The notes: generated by a model from the letters alone, not told the origin. A stretch of DNA of 64,000 bases from GCA-2746365 sp963711255 (GCA_963711255.1 CAVQDO010000021.1:1-64000); one strand, 5' to 3'. Counted from the first letter of the stretch, positions 43,907 to 53,378 are shown. Made by a program: numbers and translations.

Positions 43907-44395
43907 ATGTCGCTATACTCGATAAAAAAATTAATCAATGAAACCCGCCGACTGGCTGCTGAATTTAAACGCACAACGGGCACCATGCTGCCTGTATCGG
44001 GTGAAATTGCACGCTTTGATGTGTCACATCATCTCGGGCTGACACTATGCCAGGAAAACAACTGCAGTTATGATGCAATTGGCAAGGGGCAGCGCGATGG
44101 TCAGCGTGTTTTAATAAAAAGCCGGGTAATTGGCGATAAGGTTAAACCGGGCCACCGTATCGGCCAGTTAAACCTGAATGGAGAATGGGACATAATCATT
44201 ATTTCATTAATGGATAATGAATTTGAGCCGGTCGAAATGTACCAGCTTTCTCGCGAAAAAATCCTCATAGCGTTACCTGAAAACAACCGTAAACGCGGTT
44301 CTTTATCCGTAGCAAAAATCCGTAATGTCGGAGAGCGGGTATGGTGCAGAGAACACAGCATTGACGAATTACCCCTGCAGCAGAACGTCATTTGA
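43907..44395 (+). CDS. Hypothetical protein, possible DUF6998-like nuclease-fold protein
   Basis: 162 residues, soluble. A helical start (YSIKKLINETRRLAAEFKRTTG) is followed by a region GEIARFDVSHHLGLTL...YDAIGKGQRDGQRVLIKSRVIGD and WDIIIISLMDNEFEPVEMYQLSREKI. That order (helix, Gly-Glu, YDAI strand, VxIKSR strand, DxxxxxLxDxxFEP) recalls DUF6998-type proteins with a restriction-endonuclease-like fold; assignment is tentative. It is the only rightward gene between the fleSR and fliT-fliC units, and REP-like repeats follow it. GTAAGGAAAA lies ahead of the ATG. Confidence 0.6.
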   Translation: MSLYSIKKLINETRRLAAEFKRTTGTMLPVSGEIARFDVSHHLGLTLCQENNCSYDAIGKGQRDGQRVLIKSRVIGDKVKPGHRIGQLNLNGEWDIIIISLMDNEFEPVEMYQLSREKILIALPENNRKRGSLSVAKIRNVGERVWCREHSIDELPLQQNVI

Positions 44396-44443
44396 ATTAA
44401 TGAGGGTGTAACCTGATAGGCATTCGCGCTTTGAAAAGCGCGA
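44396..44443. repeat. REP-like element, copy 2 (half element)
   Basis: ATTAATGAGGGTGTAACCTG followed by a CGCGCTT...AAGCGCG hairpin at 44425-44442. It shares the flank and core of the element at 3581-3681 but lacks the second long arm. It starts one base after the stop of the gene at 43907 and may serve as its terminator. Confidence 0.75.
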
Positions 44444-44463
44444 TCAAGGGTTAAATGTAAATA

Positions 44464-44551
44464 ACTGCCTGGAATAAATCATTAAACACAACTGGCCGAT
44501 AGCAGACCCTCGATAAATTGCCCTGACCGGGAAATTTCGATCCCAGGCAGT
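44464..44551. repeat. 88-bp segment with 9-bp inverted ends between two REP-like copies
   Basis: ACTGCCTGG at 44464-44472 and CCAGGCAGT at 44543-44551 are perfect inverted repeats. The interior has no gene. It lies between REP-like copies 2 and 3; its nature is unknown. Confidence 0.4.
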
Positions 44552-44580
44552 CGCCATACTTTTTGCTAATAATTGATTCT

Positions 44581-44635
44581 GAATTGACGGGGATGAAACC
44601 TGGCAGGCATTCGCGCTTTGAAAGCGCTCCTACTG
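44581..44635. repeat. REP-like element, copy 3 (diverged)
   Basis: Diverged flank (GAATTGACGGGGATGAAACC) followed by TTCGCGCTTTGAAAGCGCTCC and TAC, the same core as copy 1 with one A fewer. It lies just downstream of the fliT stop. Confidence 0.7.
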
Positions 44636-44657
44636 GCGTTATAGCTACTGTAAGAAC

Positions 44658-44972
44658 TCATCCTGCATGCTGGGCATAAGCACCCATCGCACGACGGCCT
44701 TTACTTAAGCCTCGGACCTCATCTTTGATATTTTCTCTTGCCCTGGCAGTGATCGATTCAAGCTTTGAATTAACGCTGAGAAGTTGACCGATTCGCTCAC
44801 TGTTCTGATCACGATCCTGTTGCGTAAATGGCAGTGAAAATAATTCATTCAATGCCTTGCTGCGCTTTGCTTCCAGCGCGATAACATTGTCCCAGTTACC
44901 CGCTTCTGCATCCTTTAACATCGATTCACTACATGCAATAACATCATTCAGCTCTTTGCTTTTATAGTTCAT
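44658..44972 (-). CDS. fliT: Flagellar chaperone FliT
   Basis: 104 residues, all helical, with the FliT layout: an N-terminal helix pair (CSESMLKDAEAGNWDNVIALEAKRSKALNELF) that holds the FliD-binding surface, then LLSVNSKLESITARARENIKDEV. Identification rests on this pattern, the length and position directly after fliS. It escorts the cap protein FliD to the export gate. Confidence 0.8.
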   Translation of the reverse strand: MNYKSKELNDVIACSESMLKDAEAGNWDNVIALEAKRSKALNELFSLPFTQQDRDQNSERIGQLLSVNSKLESITARARENIKDEVRGLSKGRRAMGAYAQHAG

Positions 44973-45026
44973 AGTTCATCCATATTTATTCATTTAATAT
45001 TCATATATTATTACAATATCTTTATC

Positions 45027-45458
45027 TCAGGAAACAACTGACAATCCCGGTGCTGGCAATGTCCTGGCATCAGCAGGAATAGAATTCCACGCCAGTTTAA
45101 TTTCCTGTAATAATGATGCAACTTCTTCAAGAATATTCACATCATTCTTAATATTTGATTCTAGCAGCCGGCGCTCTATATATTCATATATATTATCGAG
45201 ATTTATTGCAATGGCGCCACCTTCTTCTTTGTTCAAGCTGGCTTTCAAACCACCAACGATCGCTATAGCCTGGCCGATTACTTCACCTTTCTTAGCTATT
45301 TCATTGCGCATCATTAGACCTTTTACTGTCGCTATCTTACCCAATGCGCCATCCAGGAGCATCATAACCAGTCGATGTGGATCGGCATCGGTTACACCAC
45401 CAACACTATTTACCTGGTTGTAATGTGATACGTTTTTGCCCATTGATAAATTACTCAC
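45027..45458 (-). CDS. fliS: Flagellin export chaperone FliS
   Basis: 143 residues with the family signature: YNQVNSVGGVTDADPHRLVMMLLDGALGKIATVKGLM, KKGEVIGQAIAIVGGLKASLN, NLDNIYEYIERRLLESNIKND. It binds the disordered C-terminus of flagellin in the cytoplasm. In the run fliD-flaG-fliS-fliT. Confidence 0.93.
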   Translation of the reverse strand: MSNLSMGKNVSHYNQVNSVGGVTDADPHRLVMMLLDGALGKIATVKGLMMRNEIAKKGEVIGQAIAIVGGLKASLNKEEGGAIAINLDNIYEYIERRLLESNIKNDVNILEEVASLLQEIKLAWNSIPADARTLPAPGLSVVS

Positions 45459-45524
45459 TATGTCTGCTCCTACTATCTATTTGTTTATTAATTACTGCTT
45501 AATAAAAAACACTTGCCAGTATAA

Positions 45525-45878
45525 TTATGTATATTCACTGAACAATTTCAGCTCAACACCATCACCTAAGGTTCGTGCAACACTTAACGCTTCTTCATTC
45601 GGTATCTGTCTGATAACTTCCTGTGTAGTGCGGTCCATTACTTTTATAACAGTACGGCCGCTATCTTCGTCTACACTAAAGTGAAGTTCACGCGATACAG
45701 TCTGTATATGCTCGTTTAGTTCTCGTACAGCTTCTTCTATTTTCTCAGAAGTCACTTGCTTTTCACGAGGAGGCATATCGGTTGTTCCTGCGACTTTTTG
45801 CACAGGGTCTATTTTTTGAACGCCTGATGTTGCATTTACGCTTGGAACGTTTAAATTGTCATTACTAATTTTAACCAT
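45525..45878 (-). CDS. flaG: FlaG family protein
   Basis: 117 residues. The C-terminal 65 residues (LNEHIQTVSRELHFSVDEDSGRTVIKVMDRTTQEVIRQIPNEEAL) are the FlaG signature; the N-terminal half is polar and variable. FlaG influences filament length in polar flagellates. GGAAGGT precedes the ATG, and a FliA promoter stands 130 bases upstream. Confidence 0.92.
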   Translation of the reverse strand: MVKISNDNLNVPSVNATSGVQKIDPVQKVAGTTDMPPREKQVTSEKIEEAVRELNEHIQTVSRELHFSVDEDSGRTVIKVMDRTTQEVIRQIPNEEALSVARTLGDGVELKLFSEYT

Positions 45879-46009
45879 CAGTTGTTACCTTCCTGACTGT
45901 CACGCTAATACCAAACAAAAACCACACTCATCAGTTTCTTAAATAAAGCTCGTAGTATCAGCAACTTATACCAAATTACAAAAGATTTAGTTATTTACTT
46001 CTATTTATA

Positions 46010-46036
46010 TTATCGACATTTGCGGGGGGAACTTTA
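46010..46036 (-). promoter_or_regulatory. FliA (sigma28) promoter of flaG-fliS-fliT
   Basis: Minus strand TAAAGTTC, 11 bases, GTCGATAA (7/8 and 7/8). Predicted start near 46003. Confidence 0.8.
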
Positions 46037-46110
46037 ACCACATTCAATTTATTGACATTATTTAGTCAAAATACTTACCAGGCACTAATAAAGTTTAATC
46101 ACCAGGGTTA

Positions 46111-47475
46111 TTATGAATTTATAGATGGTAAATTTTCTAACTGTTGCGTTAAAAACGAACCAGTAGACTGCAGCTGTGAAACTAATATATCCATCGCCGT
46201 AAACTGCGCTGTAAGTCGTGCCTCATAGGATGACATGCGTCTTGTCAGCGCATCCCGTTTATCATCTAGGCCATCCAGCCTGTTTTGCAGACCGTCGGTA
46301 CGCGAATCAATAATACCGTCATTATCTGTATACCCAGATAAGGCGGTGGAAAAGGTCTGCGCCATACCGGTGGCTGACGAGAAAAAAGTATTTACATCGT
46401 TCAGGTTCGAACTTAATTGTTCATCCAGAACGGTTTCATTAATATCGAGATTTCCGTTTTCACCAAAGGAGATCCCAAGTTCTGATAAGTTAGAAAAAAC
46501 ACCACCAGTTACTGTTGTTGATAATGCCTGGCGCAGTGTATTTTGTATGCCTCTAACCACTGAATCACCATTCAGGGGGCCAGCAACCAGCGTTGACTGG
46601 TCAAAGTTAGATAAGCCCTTCATCACACCAACCAGCGTGTTGTAGTTGTTAACAAAACCTTCAATGTCCTTTTTTATCGCTTGTGTATCGGACGCTATTG
46701 TAAGCTTTTCCACAGTACCTATATCATCACTAACTAAATTGAATGACACACCCGTAATAACATCAGAAAAACTGTTGCTGTCACGTGTCACTTCCTGTGA
46801 ATCAACCTCAATGATTGCATCCTGGGCATCTTGCAGAGTATCCAGCTTAGATGTTCTGATGTCCCTTAAATTATATCCATCCGAACCATCATCATCGTTT
46901 GCAACGACACCAATAGTATTACTGCTGCCGACTTTGTTCGAACTTAAAATCATTTGCGTTCCGCTATCCACAGAAATCAAAGTAGCGGTAACGCCTGGAT
47001 TATCAGATGCTGAGTTAATCGCATCACGAATGCCTTCAAGCGTACTATTACTGCTGTCAATGGTAAGCTGGAAAGTATCGCTGCCTAATGATATATCCAA
47101 TGTGCCAGTACCAACGATATCAGTAGCTGCAGAATAATCTTTAGTCGCTAATTTTTCTGCCGTGGCCAGCTGGATGACTTCAATGTCATAACTGCCTGCA
47201 ACTGCGGTTTTATCAGCACTCGCTGTAAACACATCTTCATTGCTGGAGTTTGCAGTAAAAACCTGAAACGCCGTTTCATCTTCAAGTTTGCCAACACTGG
47301 TTTGAAAGGCAGATAGTGCGCTTTTCAAGGTACCGAATGCTGAAAGCTCAGATCCCAGATCTATCTCCTGGGCATTTAGACGCGTATTGACCGGTTCGGC
47401 TTCAGCTTCAACTAACTGTGAAACCAGGCCGTTAATATCCAGTCCTGAACCTACTCCACCTGCAATAATTGGCAT
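46111..47475 (-). CDS. fliD: Flagellar cap protein FliD
   Basis: 454 residues. N-terminus MPIIAGGVGSGLDINGLVSQLVEAEAEPVNTRL and C-terminus YEARLTAQFTAMDILVSQLQSTGSFLTQQLENL are the conserved coiled-coil ends of FliD; the centre has the FliD repeats (SYDIEVIQLATAEKL; NTIGVVAND). It caps the filament and folds incoming flagellin. No clear promoter was seen in the 156 bases between fliC and fliD. Confidence 0.95.
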   Translation of the reverse strand: MPIIAGGVGSGLDINGLVSQLVEAEAEPVNTRLNAQEIDLGSELSAFGTLKSALSAFQTSVGKLEDETAFQVFTANSSNEDVFTASADKTAVAGSYDIEVIQLATAEKLATKDYSAATDIVGTGTLDISLGSDTFQLTIDSSNSTLEGIRDAINSASDNPGVTATLISVDSGTQMILSSNKVGSSNTIGVVANDDDGSDGYNLRDIRTSKLDTLQDAQDAIIEVDSQEVTRDSNSFSDVITGVSFNLVSDDIGTVEKLTIASDTQAIKKDIEGFVNNYNTLVGVMKGLSNFDQSTLVAGPLNGDSVVRGIQNTLRQALSTTVTGGVFSNLSELGISFGENGNLDINETVLDEQLSSNLNDVNTFFSSATGMAQTFSTALSGYTDNDGIIDSRTDGLQNRLDGLDDKRDALTRRMSSYEARLTAQFTAMDILVSQLQSTGSFLTQQLENLPSINS

Positions 47476-47595
47476 TACTCTACCCTCTTGGCATATAAAT
47501 TTATCTGTTCTTTACTATCTAAACCATCGTCTTCTGCAGAAACCAGAAAAACTTTGGCGGTATATCACGACCAGCCAAAGCTTACTTGAAACTAA

Positions 47596-47622
47596 TGGAG
47601 GATCCGACTGGCGGATCCTCCA
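47596..47622 (-). terminator. Rho-independent terminator of fliC
   Basis: TGGAGGATCCG and CGGATCCTCCA form a perfect 11-pair stem with a five-base loop, ten bases past the fliC stop, followed on the minus strand by TTAGTTT. Confidence 0.75.
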
Positions 47623-47631
47623 GCAATTCTA

Positions 47632-48780
47632 CTAACGTAATAAACTCAGTACGTTCTGTGGAATTGAGTTTGCTTGCGCTAACATCGCAGTACCTGCCTG
47701 TTGCAGAATCTGGTTACGAGTCAGGCTAGCTGTTTCAGCAGCAAAGTCTGCATCACGAATACGACCACGAGCAGCGCTGGCATTTTCAGAGTTAATGGCC
47801 AGGTTAGATACAACACTTTCAAAACGTGTCTGAATCGCACCTAAATCAGCACGAGCAGTATTCACAGCAGTCAGAGCCGCATCCATTGCGTCTATCGCAA
47901 TATTGGCTCCAGAAGCTGTACCAAGATCTAGCGCTGTGAAACCAGTAGTACTAGCCGCTGCTGTTGTACCTGCAGTTATACCAGTGGTTGCAGCAGTTGC
48001 TGTACCTGCAATAGTAGTAACAATGTCATGAGCCGAAGTCAGTGTAATGGTTGTTGAAGTGTCATTTGTTGCATAGACACCTGTTTGATCAGAAACCGCA
48101 TTAATCGCATCACGTAGACCGCCTGCACGTTCAGTCGCAGAAGCATCCGCCGCTACACCACCGACATTAATTGCTAAACCAGTAGCGTCTTCAATCGTAA
48201 TATCACCAGCAGTAATAGCGGTGAATGTTGTTGTTGCAGCGGTAGTTACCGCAGCAGAAGTAGTTGTACCTAAAGCACTAGACTGGGCATTTACAATATT
48301 GCTTACAGCAATTGTTTCACCATTATTAGCACCAACCTGGAATGTTTTATTAGTGAAAGTACCATCCAGTAAATTTACACCATTAAAGTTTGTTTGAGTC
48401 GCTACGCGATCAATTTCATCTTTAAGTTGTTGCGCCTCTGCATCAAGAGCAGCACGGTCAGAAGTACTGTTTGTAGCGTTGGCAGACTGGACAGCCAGTT
48501 CACGAATACGTTGCAATGCGTTACTTACACTATCAAGTGAACCCTCAGCTGTCTGTGCTAAAGAAACACCATCATTGGCATTACGCATTGCTACGTTCAT
48601 ACCACGAATCTGGGTAGTCATTCTTTCTGAAATCGCCAGGCCAGCAGCGTCATCTTTTGCACTGTTAATGCGTAAACCTGAAGATAAGCGTTGCAGTGAT
48701 GTAGCCAGATCCATTGATGATGAAGATAAGTTACGCTGCGCGTTAAGAGAGGCAACGTTTGTATTAATTGTTAAAGCCAT
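47632..48780 (-). CDS. fliC: Flagellin FliC
   Basis: 382 residues. D0/D1 ends are typical: MALTINTNVASLNAQRNLSSSSMDLATSLQRLSSGLRINSAKDDAAGLAISERM and the C-terminal ARGRIRDADFAAETASLTRNQILQQAGTAMLAQANSIPQNVLSLL. The variable middle (about 175-290) is rich in Ala and Thr, which offers many hydroxyl side chains for modification. Only flagellin gene in the window; own FliA promoter and terminator. Confidence 0.97.
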   Translation of the reverse strand: MALTINTNVASLNAQRNLSSSSMDLATSLQRLSSGLRINSAKDDAAGLAISERMTTQIRGMNVAMRNANDGVSLAQTAEGSLDSVSNALQRIRELAVQSANATNSTSDRAALDAEAQQLKDEIDRVATQTNFNGVNLLDGTFTNKTFQVGANNGETIAVSNIVNAQSSALGTTTSAAVTTAATTTFTAITAGDITIEDATGLAINVGGVAADASATERAGGLRDAINAVSDQTGVYATNDTSTTITLTSAHDIVTTIAGTATAATTGITAGTTAAASTTGFTALDLGTASGANIAIDAMDAALTAVNTARADLGAIQTRFESVVSNLAINSENASAARGRIRDADFAAETASLTRNQILQQAGTAMLAQANSIPQNVLSLLR

Positions 48781-48843
48781 GTTAAGTCTCCTGGGACTAG
48801 CAGATATACGACCAACGTGGTGTATTTACTGCTTCTGGAAACT

Positions 48844-48870
48844 TTAACGACCGGTCCGGGGAAAACTTTA
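48844..48870 (-). promoter_or_regulatory. FliA (sigma28) promoter of fliC
   Basis: Minus strand TAAAGTTT (8/8), 11 bases, GTCGTTAA (6/8). Predicted start near 48837, about 57 bases before the ATG. Confidence 0.85.
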
Positions 48871-48922
48871 ATGCCATTTACAGTATTTTGTGATTTATTT
48901 TCCATATTCAGAAAAATTGCCG

Positions 48923-50464
48923 CTAGATCAGGCCTGCAGAGTCAGAGGATGAGCCTTTGCCTTTGAATTCATTTAACTTTTTCTTCATAAAATGCAGGTA
49001 TTTTTCATAATGGCGCCACCGATCAACTGAGGATTGATTAATCCTGCTGCGGATTCTGACTTTTGATCGGCTATTAACCAGTGCATTATTCACATCCTTC
49101 ACGGCATCCGGGGTATCCAGGCCTATCGCATCAAGTAACTGCTTCGAAGTAAGCTGCGGTGCTTTAACCATATCTTCATAATTCACCGTATGTATCTGTA
49201 TGGGTAATACTTTCTCCCAGTGCTGCATTAAGCTGTCGTATTGTGCGTGATAAAAAGCAATATTATTCAGATCACAGGCAAAACCATTATTGCCGCTCTC
49301 ATTTTGAAAGTAAGATGAAAGGCAAACATCTAATGGATTACGTTTACAATGAATAATATGGGCATTCGGAAATAACAAAGCAATCAGGCCGAGATAAAGG
49401 TAGTTTTCCGGCAGTTTATTAAGAATTCTTGCAGGTGTTCTGGCACCGTTTCTTTGCGCAACATCATTAATATCATTAATATAAAAGCGCGCATAGTTAA
49501 CCAGTGATTCGGCAGATAGATCCTCAAGACTGCGCCGGCTATCAGCACTGCTCTCCAGCGTCATACTTAATTTATAGGCAATACCGGCTATTATATTCAG
49601 CTCACCGGCTGAATACACATCATTATGCTCAGCCAGTATTTTCTCCGCAATGGAGGCACCTGAACGCGGCATACCAACAATAAATACCGGCTGATTGGAG
49701 TTATTCAATTCTAACGATGAAAAGTTTGCAAATAGTTCAGCACTAAAGGTCTCGATAATGCCGGAAATAAAGCGGTCATATTTTTCTGTATTGAATGTGG
49801 ATCGTTTTGATAGATTGGCGACCGAATAATTGGCAAATGCCTCATCGTAACGCCCGCTAATATCATAAATATTACCCAGCAGAAAATAAAAGCTGCAACG
49901 GACATCAAGCGGCAGATCTGATTTTAATAAAATATTTTCAACTGTATCAATATTTTCCTGGGTTATTAAAGCTGCATCAACCTGCAACATGCCATGCAGG
50001 TTCTCCGGATCTTCGGGATTTAATTCAAACGCATACTGATAATGATGAATAGCCAGATCCCTGTTACCTATCTCGAAATTCAGCCTGGCAAGTTCGCAGT
50101 GTGCCAGGTAGTTATTTTCATCAAAATCCAGTACGGAAAGATACTGTACGATTGCATCTTCAATCCTTTCCATTTTTTCATAGGTGCTGGCCAGGTTAAT
50201 GTTCGTTGCAACATCAACAGGGTCAACATCGTAGGCAAAACTGAAGAAATTTACGGCCAGCGATAACATACCGGTGTCGACTGCGATATTGCCCAGGCCA
50301 TTTAGTGCCAGAACATTTTCCGGCTCCAGCTCTACAACCTGCTGGTATAAATAGTTAGCCTGTTCATATTGTTTATCCTGATAATATTTTCCGGCTTTTT
50401 TTAATGCAGCTGAAATTTCTCTTCTGTGAGATTTACCTGTTATTTTACTACTGTTATTTTTCAT
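48923..50464 (-). CDS. TPR-repeat sulfotransferase
   Basis: 513 residues. Residues about 20-240 hold five to six TPR units (KAGKYYQDKQYEQANYLYQQVVELEPENVLALNGLG, then AIHHYQYAFELNPEDPENLHGML). Residues about 260-500 are a PAPS-dependent sulfotransferase: 5'-phosphosulfate loop FIVGMPRSGASIAEKIL and 3'-phosphate segment CKRNPLDVCLSSYFQ. It has no signal peptide, so it acts in the cytoplasm. It lies 33 bases after flgL and upstream of fliC, the place where flagellin-modifying enzymes are found in other polar flagellates, so flagellin or its glycan is a plausible substrate; inferred. Confidence 0.85.
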   Translation of the reverse strand: MKNNSSKITGKSHRREISAALKKAGKYYQDKQYEQANYLYQQVVELEPENVLALNGLGNIAVDTGMLSLAVNFFSFAYDVDPVDVATNINLASTYEKMERIEDAIVQYLSVLDFDENNYLAHCELARLNFEIGNRDLAIHHYQYAFELNPEDPENLHGMLQVDAALITQENIDTVENILLKSDLPLDVRCSFYFLLGNIYDISGRYDEAFANYSVANLSKRSTFNTEKYDRFISGIIETFSAELFANFSSLELNNSNQPVFIVGMPRSGASIAEKILAEHNDVYSAGELNIIAGIAYKLSMTLESSADSRRSLEDLSAESLVNYARFYINDINDVAQRNGARTPARILNKLPENYLYLGLIALLFPNAHIIHCKRNPLDVCLSSYFQNESGNNGFACDLNNIAFYHAQYDSLMQHWEKVLPIQIHTVNYEDMVKAPQLTSKQLLDAIGLDTPDAVKDVNNALVNSRSKVRIRSRINQSSVDRWRHYEKYLHFMKKKLNEFKGKGSSSDSAGLI

Positions 50465-50497
50465 CTCGTTTTCCTGATTATTCTTTTATCATTACCC

Positions 50498-51400
50498 CTA
50501 CAGGTAATTAAATAAAGACAAACCCTGAATTTTCACAAAACTTTGTTGTGACGCCTGCAACGCAAGAATTTGCTGTTCAAAGCGACTAACCGCTTCAGCG
50601 TAATCCAGGTCTTCAAGGTTTGATCTGTTTTCTTGTAATAGGATCGAAAAACTTTCATTCGCATTTCTCTGGCTATCGATTGAATTCAATCGTGCACCGA
50701 CGGTTGCACGCGTATTCAAAACGGAGTCCAGTGCTGAATCGAGTCGAGTCAGCGTTGTTCCGGTGGCCGTATTGGCTTCAAGATCAACGACAAAGTCATA
50801 CATTGCGTCAAACATACTGCTAACACCGCCAGCACCATCATCAATTTTCATAAATATTTCAGCACCAGTGTCACCGGCGGCCACCTGCCTTTGTGCGCCA
50901 ATCTGTAAACTGCGTTGCCCCTGGTCACCATCATAAGTAAATACACCTGAGCCATTATCAGTAAATGGTTTGGTATCGGTTTTAAAACCGGCAAATATAT
51001 ATTCACCGTTGGCATCCTGGCTATTAGACAATTGCACCAGGGCATCGATACTGACCCGTACCTCCGATGCCAGTGCCAGCCTGTCGCTGGCACTCAAAGT
51101 ATCGTTATTTGCCTGAACGGCCAGCTCCCTGACCCGTTGCAGGACATCGCCGACTTCCGTTAAAACACTCTCTTCCTGTGCTAAACGCATTTCCGCGAAG
51201 TCTGAATTTCGTTGATACTGATTTGTCGTTTCCAGCACCTGGGTAAGATCAAGAATACGTGTAGCCGCTGCCGGGTCATCACTGGGGGTTATCACCTGCT
51301 TGCCGGTAGACAGCTGCATCTGTGTTTTTGCCACTTCAGTTTGATTACTTAACATGGAAGAAACAGCCTGCTGAAACATTTGTGAAGTTGATAGACGCAT
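50498..51400 (-). CDS. flgL: Hook-filament junction protein FlgL
   Basis: 300 residues, flagellin-like ends: MRLSTSQMFQQAVSSMLSNQTEVAKTQMQLSTGKQVITPSDDPAAATRILDL and NLEDLDYAEAVSRFEQQILALQASQQSFVKIQGLSLFNYL. It joins hook to filament with FlgK and starts two bases after the flgK stop. Confidence 0.96.
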   Translation of the reverse strand: MRLSTSQMFQQAVSSMLSNQTEVAKTQMQLSTGKQVITPSDDPAAATRILDLTQVLETTNQYQRNSDFAEMRLAQEESVLTEVGDVLQRVRELAVQANNDTLSASDRLALASEVRVSIDALVQLSNSQDANGEYIFAGFKTDTKPFTDNGSGVFTYDGDQGQRSLQIGAQRQVAAGDTGAEIFMKIDDGAGGVSSMFDAMYDFVVDLEANTATGTTLTRLDSALDSVLNTRATVGARLNSIDSQRNANESFSILLQENRSNLEDLDYAEAVSRFEQQILALQASQQSFVKIQGLSLFNYL

Positions 51401-51402
51401 GA

Positions 51403-53373
51403 TTATCTTCTCACTGCATTAAGTATAGTATCGAACATCGAATTGGCGACCGATATCAATTGAGCAGCGGCCTGGTATGCCTGTTGATAACGCACCAGGT
51501 TTGCGGCTTCATCATCAAGATTGACACCGGAGGTTGCCGACCGGTTAGCAACAGACTGTTCAAGTACACGGCTTTGTGCAAGGCTATTAAGCTCAGCCTG
51601 TCTTGTACCGGTACCGATATCTGAAACCAGGGAAATATAACTGTCATTAATACTGGCTGAGCCGTTTGACATGACTTTATTGCCGGACAGGCCTGCCAGT
51701 AACAGCGCGTTGCGGTTATCACCAACACCGCCTGTATTGTATTCTGTAGAAAACTCATCACCCGCCTGGGGGGCACCGCTCAATTCAATTGAGTAACCAT
51801 AGTCCAGTGCGCCGGGGGTAGGAAACACGTTACCGCCGGTTACCGGGTTATAGGCTATACCGGCTTCCAGAAGAACGGGGGCCGCCGGGTTGGTATTATC
51901 ATAAACATCATAACTGTTAGCAGCGGTAAAACGTACCATTACCGGTGGTGTTAACTGGCCAGGTGTCGCCTGAAAAGCAGCATTGTTAATATCAGTAATA
52001 CTTCCTGCAGAAATTTCCCCGGTACCGGTATTACTGAACGAGGCACCTGTTCTTACCGGCGCAGCGGCAGCAACCAGGCGATTATTTGCCAGTACCATTT
52101 CCATATCCGATGCACCGTTACGTGTCGGGCGGATAATATAGGCGTCACCATTGACTGGTGCAGCACCAATTTCAAGACTAATACCATCGGCTATGAATGG
52201 ATCCACAGCGGTACCCGTGCCCGTCATCGGTACCACCTGTTTTGTATCGTTACGTGTTAATTGCCAGCTGCCGGAACTGTAGCGCATGGTGTAATCATGG
52301 TTAGTCATTTGAGATACATCATCAAAAGCAACCGAAACATTAGCGGCAGTACCCGCCACGGTCAGCACCTGCGGCTGGCCACTCTGGAAAAAATCTGTAC
52401 CCAGCGAACCATCAAGGTCCATACCCTGGGACTGTTGTTCATTAACAAACTGGCTGAGGCCAATCGCTACTAAACCAAGACTGTTACTGGCAGGATCAAG
52501 CATACGATCACGGAAACTCAGGGCACCGCCAAGACGGCCACCTGACATCTGATCTGAGACTGGCACTAATGATCCGCTGGTTCCTTTAATAGCAACACCA
52601 AGCTGGCTCGGATCACTGGCAACAATATACGTTTCCAGTGTTGTTGAACTATTACCCAGCACTAACACCTGCCCTGATCCAGCCATTACATTTAACGAGC
52701 CATTGTCCTGTTGTACCACTGTTACTGAAACCAGTTCGGACAAATTGCGAATAAGGGTGTCTCGCTGATCAAGCAAATCATTGGCCGGCTGGCCGCCTGA
52801 CCTGCCCTGTTCAACGACGATTGATTGATTCAATGTAGCGATAGATGCACTAATCTGGTTTATTTCGGTAACACTGGTTCGAATATCATTATTGACCTGG
52901 GTACGCGTACCTTCAATCCAGGATGCGACTTCCTGAAACTGGTCTGCCAGGTGCTGGGCTTCATTAAGCAGCACCTGGCGCGTAGTTGTGTCGGCAGGTG
53001 AGTCAGCTACATCCTGCATAGCATCGAAATATCGCTGCATAGAAGCGGAGACACCGGCATCTGGATCAGCCAGTATATTATCCAGCTGTGATGCCAGTGT
53101 ATGAAAAGTTTCAAATTCTGCAGCGACAGCTGTATTATCACGCACACTGGTCTCATGAAATGCATCATAAGAACGATTAATAGTGTTAACCTGCACACCG
53201 GTACCGGCAAAACCATAACCATTGACCTGTGGAACACGTGTACCCAGATCAACACTTTGTCTGCTGTAACCTTCAGTATTAACGTTAGCGATATTGTGAC
53301 CAATGGTATTAAGCGACCGCTGGAATGCCTGTAACCCAGAGGAGCCAATACTTAATAAACTACTGTCAGCCAT
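51403..53373 (-). CDS. flgK: Hook-filament junction protein FlgK
   Basis: 656 residues. N-terminus LLSIGSSGLQAFQRSLNTIGHNIANVNTEGYSRQSVDL and C-terminus SGVNLDDEAANLVRYQQAYQAAAQLISVANSMFDTILNAV are the conserved rod/hook ends; the middle is long. Begins five bases after flgJ ends. Confidence 0.96.
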   Translation of the reverse strand: MADSSLLSIGSSGLQAFQRSLNTIGHNIANVNTEGYSRQSVDLGTRVPQVNGYGFAGTGVQVNTINRSYDAFHETSVRDNTAVAAEFETFHTLASQLDNILADPDAGVSASMQRYFDAMQDVADSPADTTTRQVLLNEAQHLADQFQEVASWIEGTRTQVNNDIRTSVTEINQISASIATLNQSIVVEQGRSGGQPANDLLDQRDTLIRNLSELVSVTVVQQDNGSLNVMAGSGQVLVLGNSSTTLETYIVASDPSQLGVAIKGTSGSLVPVSDQMSGGRLGGALSFRDRMLDPASNSLGLVAIGLSQFVNEQQSQGMDLDGSLGTDFFQSGQPQVLTVAGTAANVSVAFDDVSQMTNHDYTMRYSSGSWQLTRNDTKQVVPMTGTGTAVDPFIADGISLEIGAAPVNGDAYIIRPTRNGASDMEMVLANNRLVAAAAPVRTGASFSNTGTGEISAGSITDINNAAFQATPGQLTPPVMVRFTAANSYDVYDNTNPAAPVLLEAGIAYNPVTGGNVFPTPGALDYGYSIELSGAPQAGDEFSTEYNTGGVGDNRNALLLAGLSGNKVMSNGSASINDSYISLVSDIGTGTRQAELNSLAQSRVLEQSVANRSATSGVNLDDEAANLVRYQQAYQAAAQLISVANSMFDTILNAVRR

Positions 53374-53378
53374 ATTGT

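Noticed and set aside
47476..47595. Promoter of fliD
   Set aside because: Several TAAAG/CAAAG runs occur but none has a matching -10 at the right distance, and no sigma54 match is present, so none is annotated.
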